From Xanthobacteraceae bacterium (GTDB lineage: Bacteria; Pseudomonadota; Alphaproteobacteria; Rhizobiales; Xanthobacteraceae), in contig JAQGJU010000133.1 of NCBI GenBank assembly GCA_028290465.1, positions 1 through 64,000 on the forward strand: a stretch of 64,000 nucleotides of DNA, given 5' to 3'. The notes below the pieces were generated by a model. It had not been told where the DNA came from, made no database searches, and was given only the letters and a program-made list of their open reading frames with translations. This document shows, piece after piece, positions 26,043-32,197 of the stretch (the stretch's first letter is position 1; each line of letters begins with the position of its first letter). A program made the position numbers and the translations under genes.

Positions 26043-26216
26043 AACGGCGCCCGAAGAGCGCCGTGCAATGATCATAGACTGGCCCCTGCAGCCAGCCTCG
26101 GTTGACGGCAACCACTCCAGCTTGTCGGCCTGCAGACCGCTCGGACGGTCCCGTCCGCCCATCCGCAATCATCCGGTGGCGGGTCAAGCGAACCAAGTCA
26201 GTCACCCACCGCCCCC

Positions 26217-27203
26217 CTAATTCCCCTTGATATTGTTCTCCCGAATAATATCCCCCCACTTCTTCGCCTCGGCCTGCATGAAGTCGCGCAGTTCGGCCGG
26301 CGTCGATGTGGCCGGCTCGGCGCCGACCTCGATAATGCGGCGGCGGACCGCCGGATCGGCCATCGCCTTCGCGTAAGATGCGTGAAGCTTTTCGATCATC
26401 GGCGCCGGCGTCCCCTTGGGGGCCAGCATGGCAAACCAGCCATAGGCCTCGTATCCTGAAATTCCGAGTTCCTGGGTCGTCGGCACGTCCGGCAGAATCT
26501 CCGAACGTTTGCCCGACGTCACCGCCAGAGGCCGCAGCAGGCCGCCCTTGAGCTGGCCGATGACATTCGGAATGAGCTGGAAGCTGACCTGCAACTGATC
26601 CGCCACCAGATCGGTCACGAGTTGGCCGGTGACGCGATACGGCACATGCGACATCCGCGTGCCGGTCACTTGTTCGAAATAGGCCGCCGCAAGATGTTGC
26701 GAACTGCCATTGCCGATACTGCCGTAGTTCAGCCCGCCGGGATTTTTCTTGGCCGCCGCCACCAGATCGTCGACCGAGCGGATCGGTTGCTGGTTGTTGA
26801 CCACGATGATGTTCGGCAGCGTCGCCAGCAGGGAGATCGGCTCGAACGCCGTCAGCGGATCGTACCCGATATTGGCGAACAGGGCCTGATTGACCGCGAG
26901 CGGGCCCGACGCGGTGACGACAAGCGTGTAGCCGTCCGGCGCGGCACGCGCGGCCGCCGCGGTGCCGATATTGCCGCTGGCCCCCGCCTGGTTGTCGACG
27001 ACGAAGCGGGCGCCGAGATCCTCGGCCATGCGATCGAGCACGATACGGCCGACGACGTCGGACGCACTGCCGGCCGCGAACGGAACGATCACCCGGATGA
27101 CGCGATCCGGGTATTTTTCCTGGGCAACCGCCGTCGCCGTGGCGGCGATCGCCACGCCACAAACCGCTATCGCCAAGACGCGACCGAGCAGCGTCGTTTT
27201 CAT
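26217..27203 (-). CDS. TctC/Bug-family periplasmic solute-binding protein
   Basis: The product is 328 residues with a signal peptide ending near ATAVAQ. YPDRVIRVIVPFAAGSASDV is the family signature, with VDNQAGASGNIG, HVPYR and PDVPTTQELG downstream. It is an orphan Bug receptor without TctAB partners in the window. The cupin gene lies 59 bases upstream on the same strand, so the two are probably one transcript; together they suggest uptake and catabolism of an organic acid. It converges on the small unknown gene at 25740. Confidence 0.92.
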   Translation of the reverse strand: MKTTLLGRVLAIAVCGVAIAATATAVAQEKYPDRVIRVIVPFAAGSASDVVGRIVLDRMAEDLGARFVVDNQAGASGNIGTAAAARAAPDGYTLVVTASGPLAVNQALFANIGYDPLTAFEPISLLATLPNIIVVNNQQPIRSVDDLVAAAKKNPGGLNYGSIGNGSSQHLAAAYFEQVTGTRMSHVPYRVTGQLVTDLVADQLQVSFQLIPNVIGQLKGGLLRPLAVTSGKRSEILPDVPTTQELGISGYEAYGWFAMLAPKGTPAPMIEKLHASYAKAMADPAVRRRIIEVGAEPATSTPAELRDFMQAEAKKWGDIIRENNIKGN

Positions 27204-27262
27204 CGGCGTTCCCTCCCCATTTATGGATTCTTTTTATCGATCGGAATTCAGTCAGAGCCGGT

Positions 27263-27937
27263 TTAGGACTCGAGCACTTCGTCGACATAGCCCTTGTAGC
27301 TCTGCGCCTTCGGCTTCTCGCGATCCTCGGCGTTGACGTAGGAAATCGAGCTTTTCCCCTTGAGCCGCGCCGGCAGCACCATCACCCGGATGAAGCGGCT
27401 CGGACGATCTGCGGCGGCCTGGGCGAACACCGGATCCGGGCCGCCCTCGAACCAGGCACCGCCGGGGCCGTAACTGGCCGAATGCCCCATGGTATCGATG
27501 CGGATGCCGCCCTCGATCAGGCAGCGGATGCCCGGCCCCTGATGGGTGTGCAGATAGGCGCAGCCGCCCGGCGGAAACGACACGCCGTCGTTGCGGATCA
27601 GCAACCCGCTGTCGCCCGCCGGCAACGTCGTCGCCTGTCGCAGCTTCTCCCGGGTCGTTCCCGATGCGGCAGCCAACGAAACATGCGGCTTGCCGGCAGG
27701 CGCCAGTTCGAAACGCCACAGCGTAACGCCGCTCGGCGCCGCCACGAGCTTGGTCGGGCCTTTGACCAGAACGGATTGGTCGTCGTGAAGCACGGCGCCG
27801 CCGCCGGTCAGACCGCAGTTCACTTGGCCATGCACGACGTAGCACACGCGATGAACGCCATCGTCCGGCAGATCGAGCACACCTCCGCCGCCGACAACAT
27901 CCTCCAGCAGACGCATTTCCATAGTGGCCCCGCTCAT
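27263..27937 (-). CDS. Cupin-domain protein
   Basis: The product is 224 residues from the ATG at 27937 (AGGGGAGAC is six bases upstream; the longer frame from 28021 is not favoured). A cupin barrel is seen twice: residues ~20-90 (HRVCYVVHGQVNCGL, a degenerate repeat) and ~130-190 (GGCAYLHTHQGPGIRCLIEG, with the His-x-His metal site and a conserved Gly, and YGPGGAWFEGGPDPVF). The family may be a dioxygenase, isomerase or sensor of a small acid. It precedes the TctC gene in a likely operon. Confidence 0.75.
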   Translation of the reverse strand: MSGATMEMRLLEDVVGGGGVLDLPDDGVHRVCYVVHGQVNCGLTGGGAVLHDDQSVLVKGPTKLVAAPSGVTLWRFELAPAGKPHVSLAAASGTTREKLRQATTLPAGDSGLLIRNDGVSFPPGGCAYLHTHQGPGIRCLIEGGIRIDTMGHSASYGPGGAWFEGGPDPVFAQAAADRPSRFIRVMVLPARLKGKSSISYVNAEDREKPKAQSYKGYVDEVLES

Positions 27938-28021
27938 GCCGTCTCCCCTGCCGTATCGGCTTCTTGGTCCCGGCACCGGTGACGCGCGAGAATCGCGCAC
28001 ACCGCCGCCTGACGGCGCCAT

Positions 28022-28764
28022 TCTATCTTTGTTTCAACGGCGGAGCCACTGCACTTGGAAGAATCCACCGGCAACCTTCTTGCGCGATCGGTATGCCGCA
28101 CGAATTATTGACTCATCTATTATTGTCATCACGCTAATAAAATTTTTGATGTGACGATTTCTGCGATGTCAATCTGATTTTGTTTGACGCGGAATAAAAA
28201 TAATGGTCCATACATTCCTCGCGGATACTAATCCCTCCGCGCACAGGACCACGATGAAACAGTTACGCTCATATCTGGCGATAGCCGCGACCGAACGAAC
28301 GGTGTTTGCACCGAGCGATCGGCTATGCGCGCTTCACGGTATGCGCTCGCTGGAAAATTCGACGATTGCGACGTCCGAAAGCGGACGTAGGACCAGACCA
28401 AACTAAGACGGCGCAGGGCCTTTCCCTCCGCCGAACAGGCAGGAGGGGCGCAGATGGCCCACTAGATTTAAAGCATCGCAGACCAAGATCGTCAGGCCGG
28501 CGCTACGCGCGCAAAGGCCAGCGTCTCGTCACGCGTGCGCCCTCCCCGCCAAACCACTTCAATTACAGCCCGGCGCGCATTGCGCCGACTGATCGCGCAC
28601 GGCTGTGCCACGCGCGAACTCGCACCACTTCCACCTGACCAAGGTGGTTGATTGCTCAGGATGGCGCCCCCTTTGCATAAGGGCGCTTCACCGACTGGTG
28701 GTCCTTCTGCGCGGCGTAAGCCTGGCACGCAGATCGGGGCCGGTCTCCGGCGGTGAGATGATTG
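28022..28764. other. Intergenic leader upstream of the tRNA array
   Basis: Apart from the array there is no convincing gene in this stretch. It begins AT-rich (28090-28210), with a TTGACG at 28184-28189 and a weak TCCATA 17 bases later that could be a promoter for the array. A short frame starting MKQLRSYLAIAATERTV at 28254 has only a weak ribosome binding site. A hairpin pairs GCGCCC with GGGCGC near 28664-28686. Base composition is mixed and I see no mobile element ends. Confidence 0.45.
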
Positions 28765-28795
28765 GCCGAGGTCTGCCTCGGCTGTTTGTCAATTT
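28765..28795 (+). terminator. Terminator-like hairpin directly before the tRNA array
   Basis: GCCGAGG and CCTCGGC pair perfectly around a TCTG loop, followed by TGTTTGTCAATTT. It ends three bases before the first tRNA. It could end upstream transcription or act as an attenuator of the array; the T tract is imperfect. Confidence 0.5.
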
Positions 28796-28797
28796 GC

Positions 28798-28872
28798 GCC
28801 GGTATAGCTCAGATGGAGAGCAGCCCACTTGTAATGGGAAGCGCGGGGACTCAAGCACCTCTGCCGGCACCA
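28798..28872 (+). tRNA. tRNA-Thr(TGT), array member 1
   Basis: Acceptor GCCGGTA pairs with TGCCGGC, A73, CCA encoded. The anticodon loop is CTTGTAA. The T loop reads CTCAAGC, so T54 is replaced, and the T stem has an A-A mismatch at its inner end. It is the first gene of the array. Confidence 0.85.
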
Positions 28873-28875
28873 TTT

Positions 28876-28961
28876 GCGAGCGTGGCGGAACTGGTAGACG
28901 CACCGCACTCAGAATGCGACGGGCACGCCCCGTGGAGGTTCGACTCCTCTCGCTCGCACCA
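28876..28961 (+). tRNA. tRNA-Leu(CAG), array member 2
   Basis: Acceptor GCGAGCG/CGCTCGC, A73 and CCA. Anticodon loop CTCAGAA, long class II variable arm (CGGGCACGCCCCGT) and a normal TTCGACT T loop. It reads CTG, the commonest Leu codon in such GC-rich genomes. Confidence 0.93.
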
Positions 28962-29018
28962 ATTAATCCGAATAACAGTGGCAGTTAAATGCCATTTAAA
29001 TCCGGTCCCCCATAATTT
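28962..29018 (+). other. Possible tRNA 3'-half relic
   Basis: TGGCA/TGCCA flanks a GTTAAA loop, then TTTAAATCC and TCCCCCA resemble a T loop and acceptor 3' strand. No partner acceptor strand is found upstream. It may be a worn-out Leu(TAA)-type array member, but support is weak. Confidence 0.25.
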
Positions 29019-29094
29019 ACTCCCTTCGCCAAGCGGCCCAAGGCATCCGGCTTACATCCGGACATCGGAGGTTCGAATCCTTCAGGGGGTACCA
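29019..29094 (+). tRNA. tRNA-Val(TAC), array member 3
   Basis: Acceptor ACTCCCT pairs with AGGGGGT (A1-T72, one T-G), A73, CCA encoded. D arm GCC...GGC, anticodon stem TCCGG/CCGGA with loop CTTACAT, T loop TTCGAAT. The D arm (GCCAAGCGG) resembles Gln/Glu tRNAs rather than Val. Confidence 0.82.
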
Positions 29095-29099
29095 ATTCA

Positions 29100-29173
29100 G
29101 GACCTGTAGCTCAGTGGTCGAGCACCCCGCCGATAACGGGTAGACCCTGGTTCGATTCCAGACCGGTCCACCA
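29100..29173 (+). tRNA. tRNA-Ile(GAT), array member 4
   Basis: Acceptor GGACCTG/CCGGTCC with one mismatch at pair 6-67, A73, CCA encoded. D stem GCTC/GAGC, anticodon loop CCGATAA, T loop TTCGATT. It reads ATC and ATT. Confidence 0.88.
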
Positions 29174-29240
29174 ACACAAGGATCACCACCATGATGAAGC
29201 TCAAACCGGCGCGGCTCGCCGCCGCCTCCACGGTCCTGTC

Positions 29241-29333
29241 GGACGTGTGACCGGAGCAACGATCGGCCGGGTCTTTTAAGCCCGTTTTGGCGCAAGCCAA
29301 TCATCGTGGGTGTGAGTCCCACCACGTCCTCCA
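29241..29333 (+). tRNA. Non-canonical class II-like tRNA with anticodon TTT (Lys?), array member 5
   Basis: Acceptor GGACGTG pairs perfectly with CACGTCC, then T73 and encoded CCA. The anticodon stem CGGGT/GCCCG closes loop CTTTTAA, giving TTT. A long variable arm (TTGGC-GCAA-GCCAA) makes it class II, which is not expected for Lys. The D loop lacks the GG pair and the T loop reads TGTGAGT, so the usual D-T loop contacts (G18-55, G19-C56) are lost. The charged amino acid is uncertain. Confidence 0.65.
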
Positions 29334-29340
29334 ATTCTAT

Positions 29341-29416
29341 AGACCGGTAGCTGAGCGGTTTAGCGGCTGGCTCTTAACCAGCGTCAACGGCGGTTCGATC
29401 CCGCCCCGGTCTACCA
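29341..29416 (+). tRNA. tRNA-Lys(CTT), array member 6
   Basis: Acceptor AGACCGG/CCGGTCT, A73, CCA. Anticodon stem GCTGG/CCAGC with loop CTCTTAA, T stem GGCGG/CCGCC with TTCGATC. It reads only AAG, the dominant Lys codon in GC-rich genomes. Confidence 0.92.
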
Positions 29417-29418
29417 AT

Positions 29419-29500
29419 GTGGTCGTGGCGTAACGGTAGCCGCACCGTCTTGAGAAGGCGGTCCTTTGGGGTGCGGGTTCGAGTCCCGCCGACCACACCA
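29419..29500 (+). tRNA. tRNA-Leu(GAG), array member 7
   Basis: Acceptor GTGGTCG/CGACCAC, A73, CCA. Anticodon stem CCGTC/GGCGG with loop TTGAGAA, an 11-base variable arm, T stem GCGGG/CCCGC. It reads CTC and CTT. Confidence 0.9.
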
Positions 29501-29501
29501 A

Positions 29502-29577
29502 GACCTGCGACGCAGCGGGTGACGCGGGCGGTCTGTCTAACCGCTTTCGACGGGTTCGAGTCCCGTGCAGGTCGCCA
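29502..29577 (+). tRNA. tRNA-Asp(GTC), array member 8
   Basis: Acceptor GACCTGC/GCAGGTC, G73 (the Asp discriminator), CCA. D stem CGC/GCG, anticodon stem GCGGT/ACCGC with loop CTGTCTA, T stem ACGGG/CCCGT. The anticodon loop has T37, unusual for Asp. Confidence 0.88.
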
Positions 29578-29586
29578 TTTTTGTTC

Positions 29587-29617
29587 GGAACGTAGCTCAA
29601 CCAGGGTTTCACCCAGC
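29587..29617 (+). other. Possible tRNA D-arm relic
   Basis: GGAACGTAGCTCA resembles the first bases of a tRNA (acceptor, then TA-GCTC), followed by a GGG/CCC mini-hairpin. No anticodon or 3' part remains before the HNH gene. Low confidence. Confidence 0.2.
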
Positions 29618-29632
29618 ACAGGAGATCGCGAC

Positions 29633-30160
29633 ATGCATACCGCCGCGCATCCCGCGCTGGTGCTGAACGCCGACTATCGGCCGCTCAGCTACTTCCCGCT
29701 CTCGCTGCTGTCCTGGAAGGGCACCGTCACGGCCATGGTGAAGGGCCATCTCACCGTCGTCGCCGAGTATGACGAGGTGGTGCGCAGCCCGAGCACCGAG
29801 ATCCGGCTTCCGTCCGTCGTGGCGCTCCGCGATTACATGCCGGTGGGCAAGCGTGTTGCGTTCACGCGCAACAATGTCTTCCTGCGCGATCGCTTCCGCT
29901 GCCAGTATTGCGGCGAGGAGACCAAGCTGACGTTCGACCACGTCGTGCCGCGCTCGCGCGGCGGCGACACGAGTTGGACCAACATCGTCGCGGCCTGCGA
30001 TCCCTGCAATCTGAAGAAGGGTTCGCGGATCGACATGCAGCCGATGAAGGTCCCCAGGGAGCCGACCGCGCGCGAGCTGCTCGCGCTGAAGCGGGCGTTC
30101 CTGCCGAAGCAGCTCCATGCATCCTGGCTCAACTTCCTCGAGGTCGACCTGGCCGCATAA
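29633..30160 (+). CDS. HNH endonuclease inside the tRNA array
   Basis: The product is 175 residues with a zinc-HNH core: C90 and C93 (CQYC), H103 (DHVVPRSRGG), N117 (WTNIV), C122 and C125 (CDPC) and N126. The N-terminal part (HPALVLNADYRPLSYFPLSL) matches a chromosomal HNH family that is widespread in Alphaproteobacteria, of which this seems a divergent copy. AGGAGAT lies seven bases before the ATG. It lies between the Asp and Arg tRNA genes in array orientation. Comparable HNH genes are reported beside tRNA arrays of other bacteria; whether it cleaves DNA, helps mobility or processes the array is unknown. Confidence 0.9.
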   Translation: MHTAAHPALVLNADYRPLSYFPLSLLSWKGTVTAMVKGHLTVVAEYDEVVRSPSTEIRLPSVVALRDYMPVGKRVAFTRNNVFLRDRFRCQYCGEETKLTFDHVVPRSRGGDTSWTNIVAACDPCNLKKGSRIDMQPMKVPREPTARELLALKRAFLPKQLHASWLNFLEVDLAA

Positions 30161-30169
30161 CAACAACGA

Positions 30170-30245
30170 CGTCCCGTAGCTCAGTGGATAGAGCGTCCGC
30201 GTCCGAAGCGGAAGGTCGTGGGTTCAAATCCCACCCTGACGGCCA
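30170..30245 (+). tRNA. tRNA-Arg(CCG), array member 9
   Basis: D stem GCTC/GAGC, anticodon stem TCCGC/GCGGA with loop GTCCGAA, T stem GTGGG/CCCAC with TTCAAAT, G73, CCA. The acceptor stem CGTCCCG/CCTGACG has two mismatches (pairs 5 and 6), so the stem is damaged. It reads CGG. Confidence 0.85.
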
Positions 30246-30249
30246 CTAT

Positions 30250-30339
30250 GGAAGGGTAAGCAGGGCGGCCCCTGTCACGGTCTTGAAAACCGATGGTGCC
30301 TTCACGGGCATGGAGATCGACACTACCACCCTTCCTCCA
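30250..30339 (+). tRNA. tRNA-Ser(TGA), array member 10
   Basis: Acceptor GGAAGGG/CCCTTCC, T73, CCA. Anticodon loop CTTGAAA with CGGT/ACCG, then a class II variable arm. The T arm is degenerate: an ATCGACA-type loop and a weak stem. T73 is unusual, since bacterial Ser tRNAs have G73. Confidence 0.75.
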
Positions 30340-30340
30340 A

Positions 30341-30396
30341 TTCTGCGCAGCTCGGATGTAAAGCGCGTACGCGAGAGAGTTCAAAGCCTCGCACCA
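30341..30396 (+). other. Shrunken tRNA-like sequence ending in CCA
   Basis: TGCG at the start pairs with CGCA before a CCA. Between them are a GCTC...AGC D-arm-like segment, a GCG/CGC hairpin and GAGAG-TTCAAAG-CCTC like a T arm. At ~53 bases it has no proper anticodon arm. It could be a decayed array member. Confidence 0.3.
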
Positions 30397-30401
30397 TTTC
30401 T

Positions 30402-30476
30402 TGCGGGTAAAGGTCTGGTGACCCGTCCGGTCTCATAAGCCGGGACAGCAGGGTTCGATTCCCTGGCCCGCATCCA
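30402..30476 (+). tRNA. tRNA with CAT anticodon (Met or Ile2), array member 11
   Basis: Acceptor TGCGGGT/GCCCGCA, T73, CCA. A short D arm (GGT/ACC), anticodon stem CCGGT/GCCGG with loop CTCATAA, T loop TTCGATT. It is not an initiator: no C1xA72 mismatch and no GGG/CCC anticodon stem. It may be elongator Met or lysidine-modified Ile2. Confidence 0.82.
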
Positions 30477-30481
30477 CGTTC

Positions 30482-30573
30482 GGGGCGTGCAATTAAGGAC
30501 AGGCTGGTGCCGTCGCCGCGCTGTAAACGCGGTCCCTTTGGGCAAGAGGTTCGATTCCTTCCACGCCCCACCA
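30482..30573 (+). tRNA. tRNA-Tyr(GTA), array member 12
   Basis: Acceptor GGGGCGT/ACGCCCC, A73, CCA. Anticodon stem CCGCG/CGCGG with loop CTGTAAA, class II variable arm (TCCCTTTGGGCA), T loop TTCGATT. The D loop lacks an obvious GCxG start. Confidence 0.92.
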
Positions 30574-30578
30574 AATAC

Positions 30579-30652
30579 GCGGACATGGTCTATTGGCTGG
30601 GCCTCGGAGTGCCACTCCGAAGATCGGGGTTCGATTCCCCGTGTCCGCACCA
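30579..30652 (+). tRNA. tRNA-Gly(GCC), array member 13
   Basis: Acceptor GCGGACA/TGTCCGC, A73, CCA. Anticodon stem TCGGA/TCCGA with loop GTGCCAC, T loop TTCGATT. It reads GGC, the main Gly codon. A73 rather than T73 is unusual for Gly. Confidence 0.92.
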
Positions 30653-30697
30653 ACACGTCGGCTAGCGCTCAGGACATGCGCGGCGAAAACTTTTTAA

Positions 30698-30772
30698 GCC
30701 TGGGTAGCTCAGCGGTAGAGCGGCGCGTTGAAGGCGCGCGCGTGGGTGGTTCGACTCCATCTTCAGGCACCA
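30698..30772 (+). tRNA. tRNA-Phe(GAA), array member 14
   Basis: Acceptor GCCTGGG/TTCAGGC with two G-T pairs, A73, CCA. D stem GCTC/GAGC, anticodon stem GCGCG/CGCGC with loop TTGAAGG. G37 and G38 replace the A37-A38 expected in Phe tRNAs, which removes the substrate adenosine of MiaA/MiaB modification. Confidence 0.88.
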
Positions 30773-30778
30773 ACTCAC

Positions 30779-30851
30779 GGGGCTGGTCGTGGGCGACGGG
30801 CGATCCTTGCAAGATTGCTGTCGTGGGGTTCGATTCCCCATAGCTCCACCA
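30779..30851 (+). tRNA. tRNA-Ala(TGC), array member 15
   Basis: Acceptor GGGGCTG/TAGCTCC, A73, CCA; the G3-T70 pair is the Ala identity element. The D arm is short (CGT-GGGCG-ACG). Anticodon stem CGATC/GATTG with loop CTTGCAA, T loop TTCGATT. Confidence 0.88.
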
Positions 30852-30855
30852 ATAT

Positions 30856-30931
30856 TCCCCTCGAGCCATCTCGGTGAGGGCGGCCGGCTGTTAACCGGCA
30901 CAGTCTGGTTCGAATCCAGAGGGGGGAGCCA
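30856..30931 (+). tRNA. tRNA-Asn(GTT), array member 16
   Basis: Acceptor TCCCCTC/GGGGGGA, G73, CCA, as in bacterial Asn tRNAs. D stem GCC/GGC, anticodon stem GCCGG/CCGGC with loop CTGTTAA, T stem CTGG/CCAG with TTCGAAT. The encoded CCA ends three bases before the converging PPOX gene. Confidence 0.92.
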
Positions 30932-30934
30932 AAT

Positions 30935-31528
30935 TCATCCAGTGAAAGTCTTTTGTCGAGGATGGATGAGCGGCGCGAAGTCCGGAAAGCTCTTCCATGC
31001 GGGCTCCGGAAACTCCACTCCCTGCTGTGGCGCGTATTGGGATGGCTCAACGAACTGCATTGTTGGAATATATCTCGGGCAATTGGGGAAGATCGCGCGC
31101 ACTTTTATCCGGACAATGAGCTGCGCCCCGACCGTGCTGGTCAGCAGTTGGTCATCGCGCGAGAAACTCGCAGTTCCGTTCACGCGCAGCCGTCGTGGTT
31201 TATCAAAATTTATGAACAACAGACCCACATTCGGATTGACCGCGACATTGCCGAGGCTCTTGAACATTCCGTTACCGTCGTAGTCGGGAAACAAGATTTC
31301 GTCTGGTGCCGAAACGCGGACGAACCCAGGCATCCCTCCCTTGTGCGAGCAATCCGGTCGCCCGTCTGAATCCGCCGTCGCAAAGAAGAAGAATGCGCAG
31401 CTTTCGACAAAGACCTTGTCGTCATCACTGAATTGCGTTCGCGCGAGTTCGTCGAGCCGATCTGCGATCTTACGACTTTCAAACTCATCTTGCAGACGCC
31501 GGTGGCCGTCATGATATCCGATGGTCAT
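30935..31528 (-). CDS. PPOX-family FMN-binding protein inside the tRNA array (opposite strand)
   Basis: The product is 197 residues from the ATG at 31528, preceded by GGAGGAAG; the longer frame to 31957 only translates tRNA antisense sequence. FFFATADSDGRPDCSHKGGM, PGFVRV, LFPDYDGNGMFKSLGN and NPNVGLLFINF are hallmarks of pyridoxamine-5'-phosphate-oxidase-like split-barrel flavoproteins. These bind FMN or F420 and reduce small molecules; the substrate is unknown. It separates the two halves of the tRNA array and runs against it. Its stop is three bases from the Asn tRNA, so it was probably inserted between tRNA genes. Confidence 0.85.
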   Translation of the reverse strand: MTIGYHDGHRRLQDEFESRKIADRLDELARTQFSDDDKVFVESCAFFFFATADSDGRPDCSHKGGMPGFVRVSAPDEILFPDYDGNGMFKSLGNVAVNPNVGLLFINFDKPRRLRVNGTASFSRDDQLLTSTVGAQLIVRIKVRAIFPNCPRYIPTMQFVEPSQYAPQQGVEFPEPAWKSFPDFAPLIHPRQKTFTG

Positions 31529-31678
31529 GAGCTTCCTCCAGGATTTGGCTGCGGCGCGCCAATCTCGCTTGATTAGAGAGCCTGCGCAACTCCCCGATTT
31601 CCTCCAAAACCCAGCAAAAAGCGGGATCGGGCGCAACGCACATGGTTCGATACGTATCCAGTTAAGGAGAGCCCATAC

Positions 31679-31755
31679 GCCGCCATCGTCTAGTGGCCCA
31701 GGACGTCCGGTTCTCAACCGGAAAACCGCGAGTTCGAATCTCACTGGCGGCGCCA
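31679..31755 (+). tRNA. tRNA-Glu(CTC), array member 17
   Basis: Acceptor GCCGCCA/TGGCGGC, G73, CCA. D stem GTC/GAC, anticodon stem TCCGG/CCGGA with loop TTCTCAA, T stem CGAG/CTC with TTCGAAT. It reads only GAG. Confidence 0.92.
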
Positions 31756-31761
31756 TCTCAC

Positions 31762-31837
31762 GTTCCCGAAGCTCAACCGGAGGAGCACCAGATTGCGGAT
31801 CTGGCGGGTGCAGGTTCGAGTCCTGTCGGGAACGCCA
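31762..31837 (+). tRNA. tRNA-Arg(GCG), array member 18
   Basis: Acceptor GTTCCCG/CGGGAAC, G73, CCA. D stem GCTC/GAGC, anticodon stem CCAGA/TCTGG with loop TTGCGGA, T stem GCAGG/CCTGT. Bacteria normally read CGC and CGT with an ACG anticodon deaminated by TadA; a G34 version is rare and needs no deamination. Confidence 0.88.
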
Positions 31838-31845
31838 TCGTTTAT

Positions 31846-31924
31846 CTGGGCATAGGGGAGTCTGGCCGTCCCCGCTTCCCTTGGAAGGAAGAGATCGCAG
31901 GTTCGAATCCTGCTGCCCCGACCA
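31846..31924 (+). tRNA. tRNA-Pro(TGG), array member 19
   Basis: Acceptor CTGGGCA/TGCCCCG with a T-C mismatch at pair 2-71; C1-G72 and A73 fit Pro. D stem GGGG/CCCC, anticodon stem CTTCC/GGAAG with loop CTTGGAA, T loop TTCGAAT, CCA encoded. Confidence 0.88.
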
Positions 31925-31928
31925 ACCT

Positions 31929-32043
31929 AAAGCGTTTTCAAGTGAAGTGGAATCCACTTCACGTGAAGAAAACGCGTCTGTCTAAACACTTAGAGCGCGT
32001 CCGGACGCAAAACCGGTGTCCACTTTTGCTGGACGCGCTCTAG
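31929..32043. repeat. CTAGAGCG-ended double-hairpin repeat, copy 2 (inverted)
   Basis: This is the reverse complement of the element at 3965-4080, with both hairpins kept (arms AAGCGTTTTC/GAAAACGC and TAGAGCGCGTC/GACGCGCTCTA-type). It lies inside the tRNA array. Its right end CTAG overlaps the first two bases of the Gln tRNA gene, so it seems to have inserted directly against that tRNA. Confidence 0.85.
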
Positions 32044-32115
32044 CGCGCTGGCCGAGCGGTGAGGCACCGGACTCTGACTCCGTACAGCAAGGTTCAACTC
32101 CTTGGCGCGCCGCCA
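32042..32115 (+). tRNA. tRNA-Gln(CTG), array member 20
   Basis: Acceptor AGCGCGC/GCGCGCC: six good pairs with an A1-C72 mismatch, G73, CCA. D stem GCC/GGC, anticodon loop CTCTGAC, T stem CAAGG/CCTTG with loop TTCAACT. Base 1 comes from the repeat's end; Gln tRNAs normally have a weak U1-A72 pair. It reads CAG. Confidence 0.85.
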
Positions 32116-32120
32116 ACAAC

Positions 32121-32193
32121 GACCAGATGCCCGAGTGGTGAGGGAGCGGTCTGCAAACCGCGCACGCCGATTCAATTCCGGCTCTGGTCTCCA
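32121..32193 (+). tRNA. tRNA-Cys(GCA), array member 21
   Basis: Acceptor GACCAGA/TCTGGTC, T73 (the Cys discriminator), CCA. The anticodon stem GCGGT/ACCGC leaves a six-base loop CTGCAA, one base short. T loop TTCAATT. Confidence 0.85.
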
Positions 32194-32197
32194 CTAT

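Noticed and set aside
26035..27288. 417-codon open frame over the TctC gene
   Set aside because: Same strand but a different frame from the TctC gene, with Arg/Gly-rich shadow composition.
28022..28797. CRISPR array or phage ends near the tRNA array
   Set aside because: No regular direct repeats with spacers, no integrase and no phage structural genes are seen.
29241..29333. Reading member 5 as tRNA-Leu(TAA)
   Set aside because: A TAA anticodon would need a shifted stem that does not pair. The five-pair stem CGGGT/GCCCG puts TTT in the centre.
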